Shown here in pieces: positions 1 through 7,412 of a stretch of 45,185 nt of DNA. The number at the start of each line of letters is the position of its first letter. Position 1 is the first letter of the stretch. A model generated the notes under the pieces. The model made no database searches and was not told where the DNA came from. It saw only the letters and a program-made list of their open reading frames with translations. A program made the position numbers and the translations under genes. The DNA lies in assembly GCA_002311655.1 (NCBI GenBank), contig DBYZ01000002.1, positions 34,172 through 79,356 of the forward strand. Direction: 5' to 3'. The stretch is from Bacteroidales bacterium UBA1173 (GTDB lineage Bacteria; Bacteroidota; Bacteroidia; Bacteroidales; F082).

Positions 1-66
1 TTCACACTTCAGGAACTCCGTGAGAGCCCGAAACTCAGAAAGATTTTTGAAGAACTTTATGCTTAA
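1..66 (+). CDS. 3' end of an upstream CDS, possibly 3,5-diaminohexanoate dehydrogenase
   Basis: The window opens in an open frame of 21 codons that closes with TAA at 64-66 and ends in LRKIFEELYA. The fragment is too short to identify by itself. Position suggests kdd, the dehydrogenase that follows the aminomutases in lysine fermentation, because kdd commonly sits directly upstream of kamA in lysine-fermenting Bacteroidota. That identity is inference from gene order only. The start lies outside the window. Confidence 0.5.
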   Translation, partial: FTLQELRESPKLRKIFEELYA

Positions 67-73
67 TTGAGAA

Positions 74-156
74 TTTAGTCTTTAGTCTTTAGTCTTTAGT
101 CGTTAGAAATGATGACAAAAAGACTAAAGACTAGGAACTAAAAACTAAAGACTAAG
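74..156. repeat. Heptamer tandem repeats in inverted orientation (potential long hairpin)
   Basis: Four exact tandem copies of TTTAGTC lie at 74-101, followed by GTTAG. After a spacer of about 20 bases come five units of the reverse complement at 122-156 (GACTAAA, GACTAGG, AACTAAA, AACTAAA, GACTAAG). The two halves can fold into a long imperfect stem. The right arm ends three bases before the kamA start codon, so in mRNA the structure would sit against the initiation region. An 11-base piece (96-106) recurs at 14704-14714. Function is not known. Confidence 0.85.
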
Positions 157-159
157 AAT

Positions 160-1455
160 ATGGGAGAATCAAGAAGAAAAATAATGTTCCCGGAAGTCAC
201 TGACGAGCAGTGGAACGACTGGAAATGGCAGGTGAAGAACCGCATCGAGACCCTTGAGGACTTGAAGAAATATGTGAAGCTGACCGAAGCTGAGGAAGAA
301 GGCGTGAAGAAGACCCTTTCGACTCTGCGTATGGCTATCACTCCATATTATCTGAGCCTCATCAACCCTGACGATCCGAATGACCCGGTCCGTCGCCAGG
401 CTATCCCTACGGCTGCTGAGACACACATCGCACGCGCTGACTTGCTCGACCCGTTGCATGAGGACGAGGATTCACCGGTTCCAGGATTGACACACCGTTA
501 TCCTGACAGAGTGTTGTTTCTCATCACCGATATGTGCTCAATGTACTGCCGTCACTGCACACGCCGTCGTTTTGCAGGTCAGAAGGACGACGAGTCACCA
601 GCCGACAGAATCGAGAAAGCATTGGAATACATCGAGAAGACAGAATGTGTCCGCGACGTGTTGCTGTCAGGCGGCGACGCTTTGATGGTGAGCGACAAGA
701 AGTTGGAATACATCATCGGTCGTCTCCGTCAAATTAAACATGTCGAGATCGTTCGTTTGGGAACACGTACACCTGTGGTCTGCCCACAGCGTATCACTCC
801 TGAGCTTTGCGACATGCTGAAGAAGTATCATCCAATCTGGATCAACACACACTTCAACCACCCGAACGAGGTGACGCCAGAGTCATTCGCAGCATGCGAG
901 AGACTTGCAAACGCCGGTATCCCGTTAGGTAACCAGAGCGTGTTGCTCCGTGGCGTCAACGACTGCGTGTACGTGATGAGAAATCTCGTCCACGACCTCG
1001 TGAAGATGCGCGTGCGTCCGTACTATATCTATCAGTGCGACCTCTCTATGGGTCTTGAGCACTTCAGAACACCTGTTTCGAAGGGTATCGAGATCATCGA
1101 AGGTTTGCGTGGCCACACCTCAGGATTCTGCGTCCCGACATTCGTCGTCGATGCTCCAGGCGGTGGCGGCAAGACCCCGGTCATGCCACAGTACGTGATC
1201 TCACAGTCACCAGGCAGAGTGGTGCTGCGTAACTTCGAAGGCGTCATCACTACTTACACCGAGCCTACAGAGTATCACAGCGAGTGCAACTGCCCAGAGT
1301 GCCAGGCACTTAAGAAGAGACTCGAGGCTGAGAGAGTGGAAGAGGTCGACAGAAACAAACCTGTTGACGGCGTGATCACATTGCTCGAAGGCGAGAAGAT
1401 GAACATTGAACCTGCTCATCTCTATCGTCATGAGAGACAAAAAAATAACAAGTAA
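160..1455 (+). CDS. kamA: L-lysine 2,3-aminomutase
   Basis: Radical-SAM, PLP-dependent enzyme that converts L-lysine to L-beta-lysine, the first step of lysine fermentation; cytosolic. The 431-residue length matches the family (about 416 in Clostridium subterminale). The radical-SAM cluster motif is Cys126, Cys130, Cys133 (CSMYCRHC). The PLP lysine is Lys338 in the glycine-rich PGGGGK. The structural zinc cysteines are Cys269 (GVNDC) and Cys376, Cys378, Cys381 (CNCPEC). These sit one residue later than in the clostridial enzyme throughout, so nothing is missing. The start was chosen at the ATG after the heptamer hairpin; no Shine-Dalgarno is seen, as usual for this phylum. It is followed 11 bases later by a small membrane-protein gene and then kamB and kamC. 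Confidence 0.97.
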   Translation: MGESRRKIMFPEVTDEQWNDWKWQVKNRIETLEDLKKYVKLTEAEEEGVKKTLSTLRMAITPYYLSLINPDDPNDPVRRQAIPTAAETHIARADLLDPLHEDEDSPVPGLTHRYPDRVLFLITDMCSMYCRHCTRRRFAGQKDDESPADRIEKALEYIEKTECVRDVLLSGGDALMVSDKKLEYIIGRLRQIKHVEIVRLGTRTPVVCPQRITPELCDMLKKYHPIWINTHFNHPNEVTPESFAACERLANAGIPLGNQSVLLRGVNDCVYVMRNLVHDLVKMRVRPYYIYQCDLSMGLEHFRTPVSKGIEIIEGLRGHTSGFCVPTFVVDAPGGGGKTPVMPQYVISQSPGRVVLRNFEGVITTYTEPTEYHSECNCPECQALKKRLEAERVEEVDRNKPVDGVITLLEGEKMNIEPAHLYRHERQKNNK

Positions 1456-1466
1456 AAAGTAGCTTT

Positions 1467-1724
1467 ATGAGCGAGAAAAATTATCAGAAAGTATCAAACT
1501 GGAAGATCATCTTTGTGTTGATTCTTGTAGTTTGGATGGTAAACATACTGATGTCGTTTGTTTACAAGACACAGCCGAATTTCTTTATGTTTACATGGAT
1601 GACTAACCTCTTTTTGAGCTTGGTTGAAACATTACTTTTGGCAATTTTATGCTATGTCTTTTATCTTTTGTTCTTTAGAAAAAAGAATAGAGATAACGAC
1701 ACTGATGTTAACGACGTTCAATAA
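1467..1724 (+). CDS. Small two-helix membrane protein in the lysine operon
   Basis: An 85-residue protein with no recognised family. Residues about 12-32 (IIFVLILVVWMVNILMSFVY) and 38-68 form two hydrophobic segments, joined by a short loop. The C-terminus is charged (RKKNRDNDTDVND) and probably cytosolic. The gene begins 11 bases after kamA and ends 3 bases before kamB, so it is almost certainly co-transcribed with them. Its place suggests a link to lysine fermentation, for example membrane tethering or transport help, but nothing in the sequence shows a specific role. Confidence 0.8.
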   Translation: MSEKNYQKVSNWKIIFVLILVVWMVNILMSFVYKTQPNFFMFTWMTNLFLSLVETLLLAILCYVFYLLFFRKKNRDNDTDVNDVQ

Positions 1725-1727
1725 GTT

Positions 1728-2735
1728 ATGCCTTTTATTGAGGAACTTGTAAAATACAGAAGTTGTTCTATCGTGGGGCTGGCGAAAAACACAGGCAAGA
1801 CAGTCAGTCTGAACTATGTGTTAGCACGCTTGCCTCTCGATAGAATGCGTATTGCATTGAGTTCCATAGGGATAGACGGCGAGACGACGGATCAGGTGAC
1901 CCGCACCGCAAAGCCGGAGATAACCCTGCAAGAAGGCACATATTTCGGGACAAGCGAGAAACACTATCTGCAAAGACGGCTTGTTTCGGAACTTGTCGAG
2001 GTGAGCGATGAGAACACCTCGTTGGGCAGGATAGTTACCGCCAAGGCGTTGACAAAAGGCAAGATTTTGCTTTCGGGACCGTCGTCGAACCTTGGTTTGA
2101 GACGTTGGAAAGCCTCGATGGAGAAATACAATGTCGATCTTATCATAATTGACGGGGCGCTCTCGCGAATGAGTCTGGCGTCACCGGCAACGAGCGAATC
2201 GATGATTTTGGCAACAGGAGCGGCATATTCTGCCAACATAAACAACCTCGTGCAGAAGACCGCTTTCGTGGTCGATATGGTGAACCTGGATTTGACATCA
2301 GAAGATAACAGATTGAGGTTCAAAGATATAGAACACGGAGTGTGGGCTGTTGACGACAACGACGAGATGCATGACCTGAAGGTGACATCATCGTTATCGA
2401 CGAACATCTGCATCGACGGCATCGAGCATTGCAAGACATTGTTTATGAGTGGTGCGCTCACCGACACTTTCCTGAATCACATTCGCGGAAAGCGTATTTT
2501 TAAAGAGACGGAGATAGTGGTGACTGATTTTACGAAGATTTTCCTTACACCTATATTATATAAGGGGTTTGTGAACGGCGGAGGTAAGATCAGTGTGATG
2601 CAGAAGAGCAAGCTCATCGCGGTGACGGTGAACCCGACGGCGCCAAACGGCATGGTGCTTGACTCGGACAGACTTTGTAAAACAATGTCGGAAGCCATAG
2701 GACTTCCGGTTTATGACTTGAAAAAATGCGACTGA
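1728..2735 (+). CDS. kamB: KamB, lysine 5,6-aminomutase reactivase subunit
   Basis: A 335-residue cytosolic protein found next to the MutS-like KamC in lysine-fermentation operons. KamB and KamC together are regarded as the reactivase of adenosylcobalamin-dependent lysine 5,6-aminomutase, helping to replace damaged cofactor. A P-loop-like motif GLAKNTGKT lies at residues 17-25, so nucleotide binding is likely. The later part has no motif I can name. The start is the ATG three bases after the preceding stop. The end overlaps kamC by 10 bases in another frame, which suggests translational coupling and supports a 1:1 partner. The assignment rests on position, P-loop and partner gene. Confidence 0.8.
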   Translation: MPFIEELVKYRSCSIVGLAKNTGKTVSLNYVLARLPLDRMRIALSSIGIDGETTDQVTRTAKPEITLQEGTYFGTSEKHYLQRRLVSELVEVSDENTSLGRIVTAKALTKGKILLSGPSSNLGLRRWKASMEKYNVDLIIIDGALSRMSLASPATSESMILATGAAYSANINNLVQKTAFVVDMVNLDLTSEDNRLRFKDIEHGVWAVDDNDEMHDLKVTSSLSTNICIDGIEHCKTLFMSGALTDTFLNHIRGKRIFKETEIVVTDFTKIFLTPILYKGFVNGGGKISVMQKSKLIAVTVNPTAPNGMVLDSDRLCKTMSEAIGLPVYDLKKCD

Positions 2736-4162
2736 AACAACTCATAGAACAACCCTGCGGCCTGAAGTTCATGATTGACAATCTGGACACACATTCGGGC
2801 TATTCGCGTCGTCTGCTTTTGGATACCGAAATGCCAAAAGACAAGGCGATTATTGAGGATAACTATAAGATTCTCAAGAAGTTCTATAATGTTGTAAATG
2901 TAAAGGAGAACCAAAACCAGATTAACACCTTGCAGTTTAAGCTCTGCAATCTGAAGGAGATTCAGGGCACGATAAACCACCTGAAGAGTAAATATGTGTT
3001 GAATGACATTGAGCTTTTCGAGGTGAAACATTTGGCACTGCTTTCGATTGACATTCAGCAGATTATCAATAAGCTTGGGCTGAATGATTATGTTTTTATC
3101 CCGAATTTGGAAGAGGTTGTCAAGATTCTCGACCCTGACGGAATGAAGATTGCGAGTTTTTATATTTATGACTCGTATTCAGAGAAGCTGAGCGAGCTGC
3201 GCCGCAAGATGAAGGCTAAGGAGGAGTTTGATGAGGCGGTCTTTAACGAGATGACTGCGATTGAAGACGAGATTCGCGCCAAGCTGTCGATGCAACTTTC
3301 AGGATATGCCGATGAACTTGAGGTGGCGCAGAAGTCGTTGGCGTTCATCGACTTAAACCTTTCGAAGGCGTATCAGATGATAAAATACGACCTCTGTTTC
3401 CCGACTATTTCGAACGATGGAGCGACGGAATATGAGGGGTTGTTCAATCCGGAGGTGAAAGACGCGCTTGAGCAGAGAGAACGCACATTCCAGCCGGTGG
3501 ACATAGCATTTTGGAACAAACCGACGTTGATTACTGGTGCCAACATGGGAGGTAAGACGGTGGTTTTGAAAACCTTGACGCTTTGCCAGTACTTGTTCCA
3601 GTTCGGATTTGGCATTCCTGCGACAAAAGCCAAAATTGATTTGAAAGATGAAATCTATTTCTGCATTGGCGACGAGCAGTCGATAGAGAAGGGATTGTCG
3701 TCGTTTGCGGCGGAGATGAAAAATATCGATGCTGTGATAAAGGCATCGCGAAGAGGAGGAAAGATTTTGGCGTTGATTGACGAGCCGGCGAGGACCACCA
3801 ACCCGAAAGAGGGAACGGCTTTGGTCTCGGCTTTGGTGAAGGTTCTTGAAGTTGAGAACGTGAGTTTGGTCATGACGACGCATTACGATATAGAACCGAC
3901 AGATTCAAGACGTTTGAAGGTCAAAGGTTTTGAAAATGGCGCAATGAACTACGAGCTTGTTGAGGTGAAAGACGGCGAGGTACCACATGAGGCACTGAAC
4001 ATTGCTGAAAGCTTAGGGATTGATAATGAATGGATTGAGAAGGCGAGAGGGATTTTAATTATGGCGAATTCGACACAATTAAACATATCGAATTCGATAG
4101 GTTTAGATTTAAAGTGGTCAAATACGACCACTTTAGGAAAAGAGAAAGGTAGAAAAGCATGA
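2726..4162 (+). CDS. kamC: KamC, MutS-like ATPase of lysine 5,6-aminomutase reactivase
   Basis: A 478-residue protein with a MutS-type C-terminal ATPase. The Walker A motif GANMGGKT is at residues 271-278, the Walker B LALIDEP has Asp352-Glu353, and a MutS-like TTHYD segment follows. The MutS mismatch-recognition domain is absent, so this is not a repair protein. In lysine operons this family works with KamB to reactivate the B12-dependent aminomutase. The family ATPase should end soon after the EWIEKARGIL helix. Here about 27 further residues follow, low in recognisable structure and encoded by AT-rich, palindrome-rich DNA. The stop overlaps the next gene by 4 bases (ATGA), where an unrelated KilA-N gene is inserted. 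Confidence 0.85.
   Translation: MRLKQLIEQPCGLKFMIDNLDTHSGYSRRLLLDTEMPKDKAIIEDNYKILKKFYNVVNVKENQNQINTLQFKLCNLKEIQGTINHLKSKYVLNDIELFEVKHLALLSIDIQQIINKLGLNDYVFIPNLEEVVKILDPDGMKIASFYIYDSYSEKLSELRRKMKAKEEFDEAVFNEMTAIEDEIRAKLSMQLSGYADELEVAQKSLAFIDLNLSKAYQMIKYDLCFPTISNDGATEYEGLFNPEVKDALEQRERTFQPVDIAFWNKPTLITGANMGGKTVVLKTLTLCQYLFQFGFGIPATKAKIDLKDEIYFCIGDEQSIEKGLSSFAAEMKNIDAVIKASRRGGKILALIDEPARTTNPKEGTALVSALVKVLEVENVSLVMTTHYDIEPTDSRRLKVKGFENGAMNYELVEVKDGEVPHEALNIAESLGIDNEWIEKARGILIMANSTQLNISNSIGLDLKWSNTTTLGKEKGRKA
4086..4099. promoter_or_regulatory. 14-bp perfect palindrome before the KilA-N gene
   Basis: TATCGAATTCGATA is a perfect palindrome inside the 3' end of kamC. Its core CGAATTCG also occurs at 4065-4072 and 4350-4357, giving three copies in about 290 bases. 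It may be a protein-binding site used by the adjacent KilA-N DNA-binding protein; that role is inference. Confidence 0.45.
4110..4135. promoter_or_regulatory. Perfect 10-bp inverted repeat just upstream of the KilA-N start
   Basis: TAAAGTGGTC (4110-4119) and GACCACTTTA (4126-4135) are exact reverse complements around a 6-base loop AAATAC. The element ends 23 bases before the KilA-N start and lies in the odd C-terminal tail of kamC. No long T-run follows, so it is not a standard terminator. An operator or mRNA hairpin is possible. Confidence 0.5.
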
Positions 4163-4959
4163 AGAAAATAGTAGTACAAGATTCAGAGATTAGTATTATA
4201 TCGGTTCAAGAAACTGATTATATATCCCTTACAGATATGGCTCAAAGTCAAATGCAGGAACAGATTATATACAAATGGATGAGCCTAAAAAGCACTATTG
4301 AGTATCTTGGAGAATGGGAGATGCTTTACAATCCGAATTTTAATTATACCGAATTCGGTATAATTAGAAATATGGCTGGTAGTAATAGTTTTGTGTTGTC
4401 TGTAAAACAATGGATTGAAAAAACAAATGCGGTTGGAATATTGGCAAAAACAGGTAGATATGGTGGTACCTATGCACACAGAGATATTGCATACCATTTT
4501 GGAATGTGGATAAGCCCAAAATTCCAATTATTACTGGTAAAGGAATACCAACGCCTAAAAGAAGAGGAACAAAAGCAACTCGGTTGGTCGGTGAAGAGGG
4601 AGTTGGCGAAGATAAACTACCATATCCACACGGATGCCATTAAGGAAAACCTTGTGCCTGAAGAGATTGACGCATACCATCGTTCGTTGATTTATGCCAA
4701 TGAAGCCGATGTTTTGAATGTGGCGTTGTTTGGTGTGACGGCAAAGGAATGGCGCGATGCAAATCCTGAGATGAAAGGTAACATTCGTGATTATGCCAAC
4801 ATCAACCAGTTGATATGCCTTTCGAACATGGAAAACCTGAATGCGGTCTTTATTAATAAAGGTATGACGCAGCAGGAAAGACTGATTGAACTGAATAAAA
4901 TCGCCATTCAGCAGATGAAGGTGCTGGAGGGTGTGGAAGAAAGGAGAATGCTGAAATGA
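4159..4959 (+). CDS. KilA-N domain protein inserted in the lysine operon
   Basis: A 266-residue protein of the KilA-N DNA-binding family common in Bacteroidota genomes. Family blocks are easy to see: EYLGEWEMLYNPNFN near residue 50, VLSVKQWIEKTNAVG, the GRYGGTYAHRDIAYHFGMW block near 95-115, and NVALFGVTAKEWRDANPE in the C-terminal half. It overlaps kamC and the next gene by ATGA at both ends. It has no known role in lysine breakdown, and its first 150 bases are more AT-rich than the flanking kam genes, which suggests arrival by transfer. A 26-bp perfect palindrome lies within the coding region at 4341-4366. DNA binding is inferred from the family. Confidence 0.88.
   Translation: MKKIVVQDSEISIISVQETDYISLTDMAQSQMQEQIIYKWMSLKSTIEYLGEWEMLYNPNFNYTEFGIIRNMAGSNSFVLSVKQWIEKTNAVGILAKTGRYGGTYAHRDIAYHFGMWISPKFQLLLVKEYQRLKEEEQKQLGWSVKRELAKINYHIHTDAIKENLVPEEIDAYHRSLIYANEADVLNVALFGVTAKEWRDANPEMKGNIRDYANINQLICLSNMENLNAVFINKGMTQQERLIELNKIAIQQMKVLEGVEERRMLK
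4341..4366. repeat. 26-bp perfect palindrome inside the KilA-N gene
   Basis: The 26 bases read identically on both strands, centred between 4353 and 4354, with core ACCGAATTCGGT. It lies in codons for the FNYTEFGIIRN segment. A perfect 13-bp dyad is far longer than expected by chance. It could be a binding site for the KilA-N product or a recombination remnant. Confidence 0.8.
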
Positions 4960-5816
4960 GAAAGAAAACTAATTTCATTTACATCCTGCTTCTGCTCCTG
5001 ATGATGGCAGGTAAAACACTGGCTCAAGAGTATTTACCTATGGTTCAGGAAGGAAACGAGTGGCACACCCTATATTGGGGAATGTCACCACTTTATAAAT
5101 ATAACTATGTTTTTAGCTGTTCTGGAGATACACTCGTAGAAGATGTTCGTTATTCGAAACTCATAAGAACATTAGATGGAGGAGAACCGTATCTTTTTAC
5201 CTTGCTTAGAGAAGAGGACGGTAAGGTGTGGGCGCGTTATTTTTTAAATGATCCGACGGAATTTTTACTCTATGATTTTACCGCCCATGTTGGCGACAAT
5301 TTGATTGTTGGGGATTTTGGGACTAATTATGTTGTTGATTCCATTAGCACCGAGCAGATTGGTGGGCTTGACAGGAAAAAGTTTTGGCTTGTGACTAATG
5401 ATTATTTGGGGAACCCTCAAGTTAGAGAAACATGGGTTGAAGGCATAGGTAGCAACTTAGGAATGCCATGGAGCGGATGGGGCGTTGGAGTTTATGATTT
5501 CTATTCGCGTTTGCTGTGTTTCCATCAAGATGGGGAGCTCATTTGGCAGAACCCTGACTATGACGGATGTACCTATACCGCTGTTGAGGAAATCCAAAAC
5601 GAAGAAACTGTGACCATTTATCCCAATCCTACCAATGGAATGGTCAACATTGATGGTTATGAGATCATTGAAGTGAAGGTTTACAATGTCCTTGGCCAGT
5701 TGGTGAAAGAAACAAAAGAGAATGTGATTGACCTGTCGGCACAAGAAGCAGGTATTTATATATTAAAGGTGATTACCCCTTCGGGTGTCATCACGAAACA
5801 GATTGTAAAGAATTAA
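4956..5816 (+). CDS. Secreted protein with T9SS type A sorting domain
   Basis: A 286-residue protein with an N-terminal signal peptide (residues about 1-23, ending KTLAQ). The C-terminal type IX secretion sorting domain spans about 218-286, recognisable from VTIYPNPTNGMVNI, VKVYNVLGQLV and a basic end KQIVKN. It should cross the inner membrane by Sec and then be exported and anchored at the surface by T9SS. The middle, residues 25-200, is a beta-rich, aromatic region that I cannot assign; two cysteines (about 55 and 171) may not be paired. The start overlaps the KilA-N stop (ATGA), so the two genes look like one inserted unit. No enzyme motif was seen. Confidence 0.85.
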   Translation: MRKKTNFIYILLLLLMMAGKTLAQEYLPMVQEGNEWHTLYWGMSPLYKYNYVFSCSGDTLVEDVRYSKLIRTLDGGEPYLFTLLREEDGKVWARYFLNDPTEFLLYDFTAHVGDNLIVGDFGTNYVVDSISTEQIGGLDRKKFWLVTNDYLGNPQVRETWVEGIGSNLGMPWSGWGVGVYDFYSRLLCFHQDGELIWQNPDYDGCTYTAVEEIQNEETVTIYPNPTNGMVNIDGYEIIEVKVYNVLGQLVKETKENVIDLSAQEAGIYILKVITPSGVITKQIVKN

Positions 5817-5847
5817 CGAACAATAAATCAATTATTTAAACAACATA

Positions 5848-5859
5848 ATGAAAATATGA
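5848..5859 (+). other. Three-codon upstream ORF overlapping the kamD start
   Basis: ATG AAA ATA TGA starts at 5848 and its stop overlaps the kamD ATG (5856-5858) in another frame. It could allow termination-reinitiation, but an ORF this short can occur by chance in AT-rich leaders. Confidence 0.25.
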
Positions 5860-7409
5860 CAAGCAAATTAGGACTTGATTTTACGAAAGTTGAGTATGCA
5901 AGAGGTTTGGCGAAGAAGATTGCCGACCAGGTGCAGGAATTCGTTGAACAGTACACCACCGTCGCTGTGGAGCGTACTTTGAGCCGTTTGATGGGCATCG
6001 ACGGCGTAGATGAGAACCAGGTGCCGCTGCCGAACGTGGTGGTCGACACATTGAAAGAGAAGGGCGTGCTGAATGAAGGCGTGCTGTTCTTCATCGCTAA
6101 CGCCATGATACAGACCGGCTTGAAGCCACAGCAGATTGCAGAGCAGGTGGCTGCCGGCAAGCTCGACATCACCAAGGTGGTGACACGCGACGCCAAGAAG
6201 ATTGCAGAGACACTGCAGCCAGTTGTTGACGAGAACGTGAACAAGATTCGCGCTCGTCACGACCGCCGCGACCATTATCTGAACACCATCGGCGAGGGGC
6301 CGAAGCCATACCTTTATATTATTGTGGCAACAGGTAACATCTACGAGGACGTGGTGCAGGCACAGGCTGGTGCACGTCAGGGTGCTGATGTCATCGCTGT
6401 GATTCGTACTACCGGACAGTCGTTGCTCGACTACGTGCCATACGGTGCTACAACAGAAGGTTTCGGCGGCACATTCGCAACACAGGAAAACTTCCGCATC
6501 ATGCGTAAGGCATTGGATGAGGTGGGCGAGGAGCTCGGCCGTTACATCCGTCTGTGTAACTACTGCTCGGGACTCTGCATGCCGGAGATTGCCGTCATGG
6601 GTGCTTTCGAAGGCCTCGACGTGATGCTGAACGACGCTTTGTACGGCATTTTGTTCCGCGATATCAACATGCAGCGTACTTTGATCGACCAGTACATGAG
6701 CCGTATCATCAACGGATTCGCTGGCGTCATCATCAATACCGGTGAGGATAACTACCTGACTACAGCCGACGCTGTGGAGGCTGCTCACACCGTGTTGGCA
6801 TCAGACCTCATCAACGAGCAGCTTGCATTCTCAGCAGGTTTGAAAGAAGAGCAGATGGGTTTAGGTCACGCTTTCGAGATGGACCCGATGCTTGAAAACG
6901 GATTCCTCCTCGAGCTCGCACAGGCTCAGATGACACGTGAAATCTTCCCGAAGGCGACGTTGAAATACATGCCTCCGACCAAGTTCATGACAGGTAACAT
7001 CTTCCGCGGTCACATCCAGGATGCCTTGTTCAACATCATCGGAATCTGGACACATCAGGGAATCCAGCTGCTCGGTATGCCTACCGAGGCTATCCACACC
7101 CCGTTCATGAGCGACCGTTACCTCTCAATCGAGAACGCGAAATACATCTTCAACAATATGCACAGCATTGGCGAGGAGATGGAGTTCAAAGAAGGCGGCA
7201 TCTGCCGTGAGCGTGCTAAGTTGGTGTTAAACAATACTATAGCATTGCTTGAGGAAATCGTGAAGGAAGGCTTGTTCACCGCTCTTGAAAAAGGTATCTT
7301 CGGTGATGTGAAACGTCCGAAGAACGGCGGTAAGGGTCTCGAAGGTGTCACTGCAAAAGGTGAAAACTACTACAACCCATTCGTGGAGATCATGAAGGGT
7401 AAGAGATAA
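5856..7409 (+). CDS. kamD: Lysine 5,6-aminomutase alpha subunit
   Basis: The 517-residue alpha subunit of adenosylcobalamin- and PLP-dependent lysine 5,6-aminomutase, which moves the terminal amino group of beta-lysine to give 3,5-diaminohexanoate. The length equals that of characterised KamD proteins. Family blocks include KLGLDFTKVEYARGLA at the start, FIANAMIQTGLKPQQIAEQVA, PYLYIIVATGNIYEDVVQAQAGARQGADVIAVIRTT (quoted only as landmarks near residues 148-184; see translation) and TLKYMPPTKFMTGNIFRGH near 375. The alpha subunit forms the TIM barrel; the B12-binding domain and the PLP lysine belong to KamE. KamE normally follows at once, but here a transporter starts 4 bases after the stop. 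The enzyme therefore needs a kamE located outside this window. Confidence 0.95.
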   Translation: MTSKLGLDFTKVEYARGLAKKIADQVQEFVEQYTTVAVERTLSRLMGIDGVDENQVPLPNVVVDTLKEKGVLNEGVLFFIANAMIQTGLKPQQIAEQVAAGKLDITKVVTRDAKKIAETLQPVVDENVNKIRARHDRRDHYLNTIGEGPKPYLYIIVATGNIYEDVVQAQAGARQGADVIAVIRTTGQSLLDYVPYGATTEGFGGTFATQENFRIMRKALDEVGEELGRYIRLCNYCSGLCMPEIAVMGAFEGLDVMLNDALYGILFRDINMQRTLIDQYMSRIINGFAGVIINTGEDNYLTTADAVEAAHTVLASDLINEQLAFSAGLKEEQMGLGHAFEMDPMLENGFLLELAQAQMTREIFPKATLKYMPPTKFMTGNIFRGHIQDALFNIIGIWTHQGIQLLGMPTEAIHTPFMSDRYLSIENAKYIFNNMHSIGEEMEFKEGGICRERAKLVLNNTIALLEEIVKEGLFTALEKGIFGDVKRPKNGGKGLEGVTAKGENYYNPFVEIMKGKR

Positions 7410-7412
7410 TTG

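Noticed and set aside
74..156. Possible CRISPR array
   Set aside because: Units are 7 bases with no spacers, and no cas genes are present.
2726..4162. Mismatch repair gene mutS
   Set aside because: Only the ATPase domain is MutS-like; the mismatch-recognition domain is missing and the operon context fits KamC.
4065..4366. CGAATTCG sites as cloning linkers (EcoRI)
   Set aside because: All three sit in continuous, family-consistent coding sequence without vector sequence, so they look natural.
5868..6788. Long open frame on the minus strand (306 codons)
   Set aside because: It lies wholly opposite kamD, has no recognisable domain and a His/Cys-rich composition typical of the antisense of a real gene.
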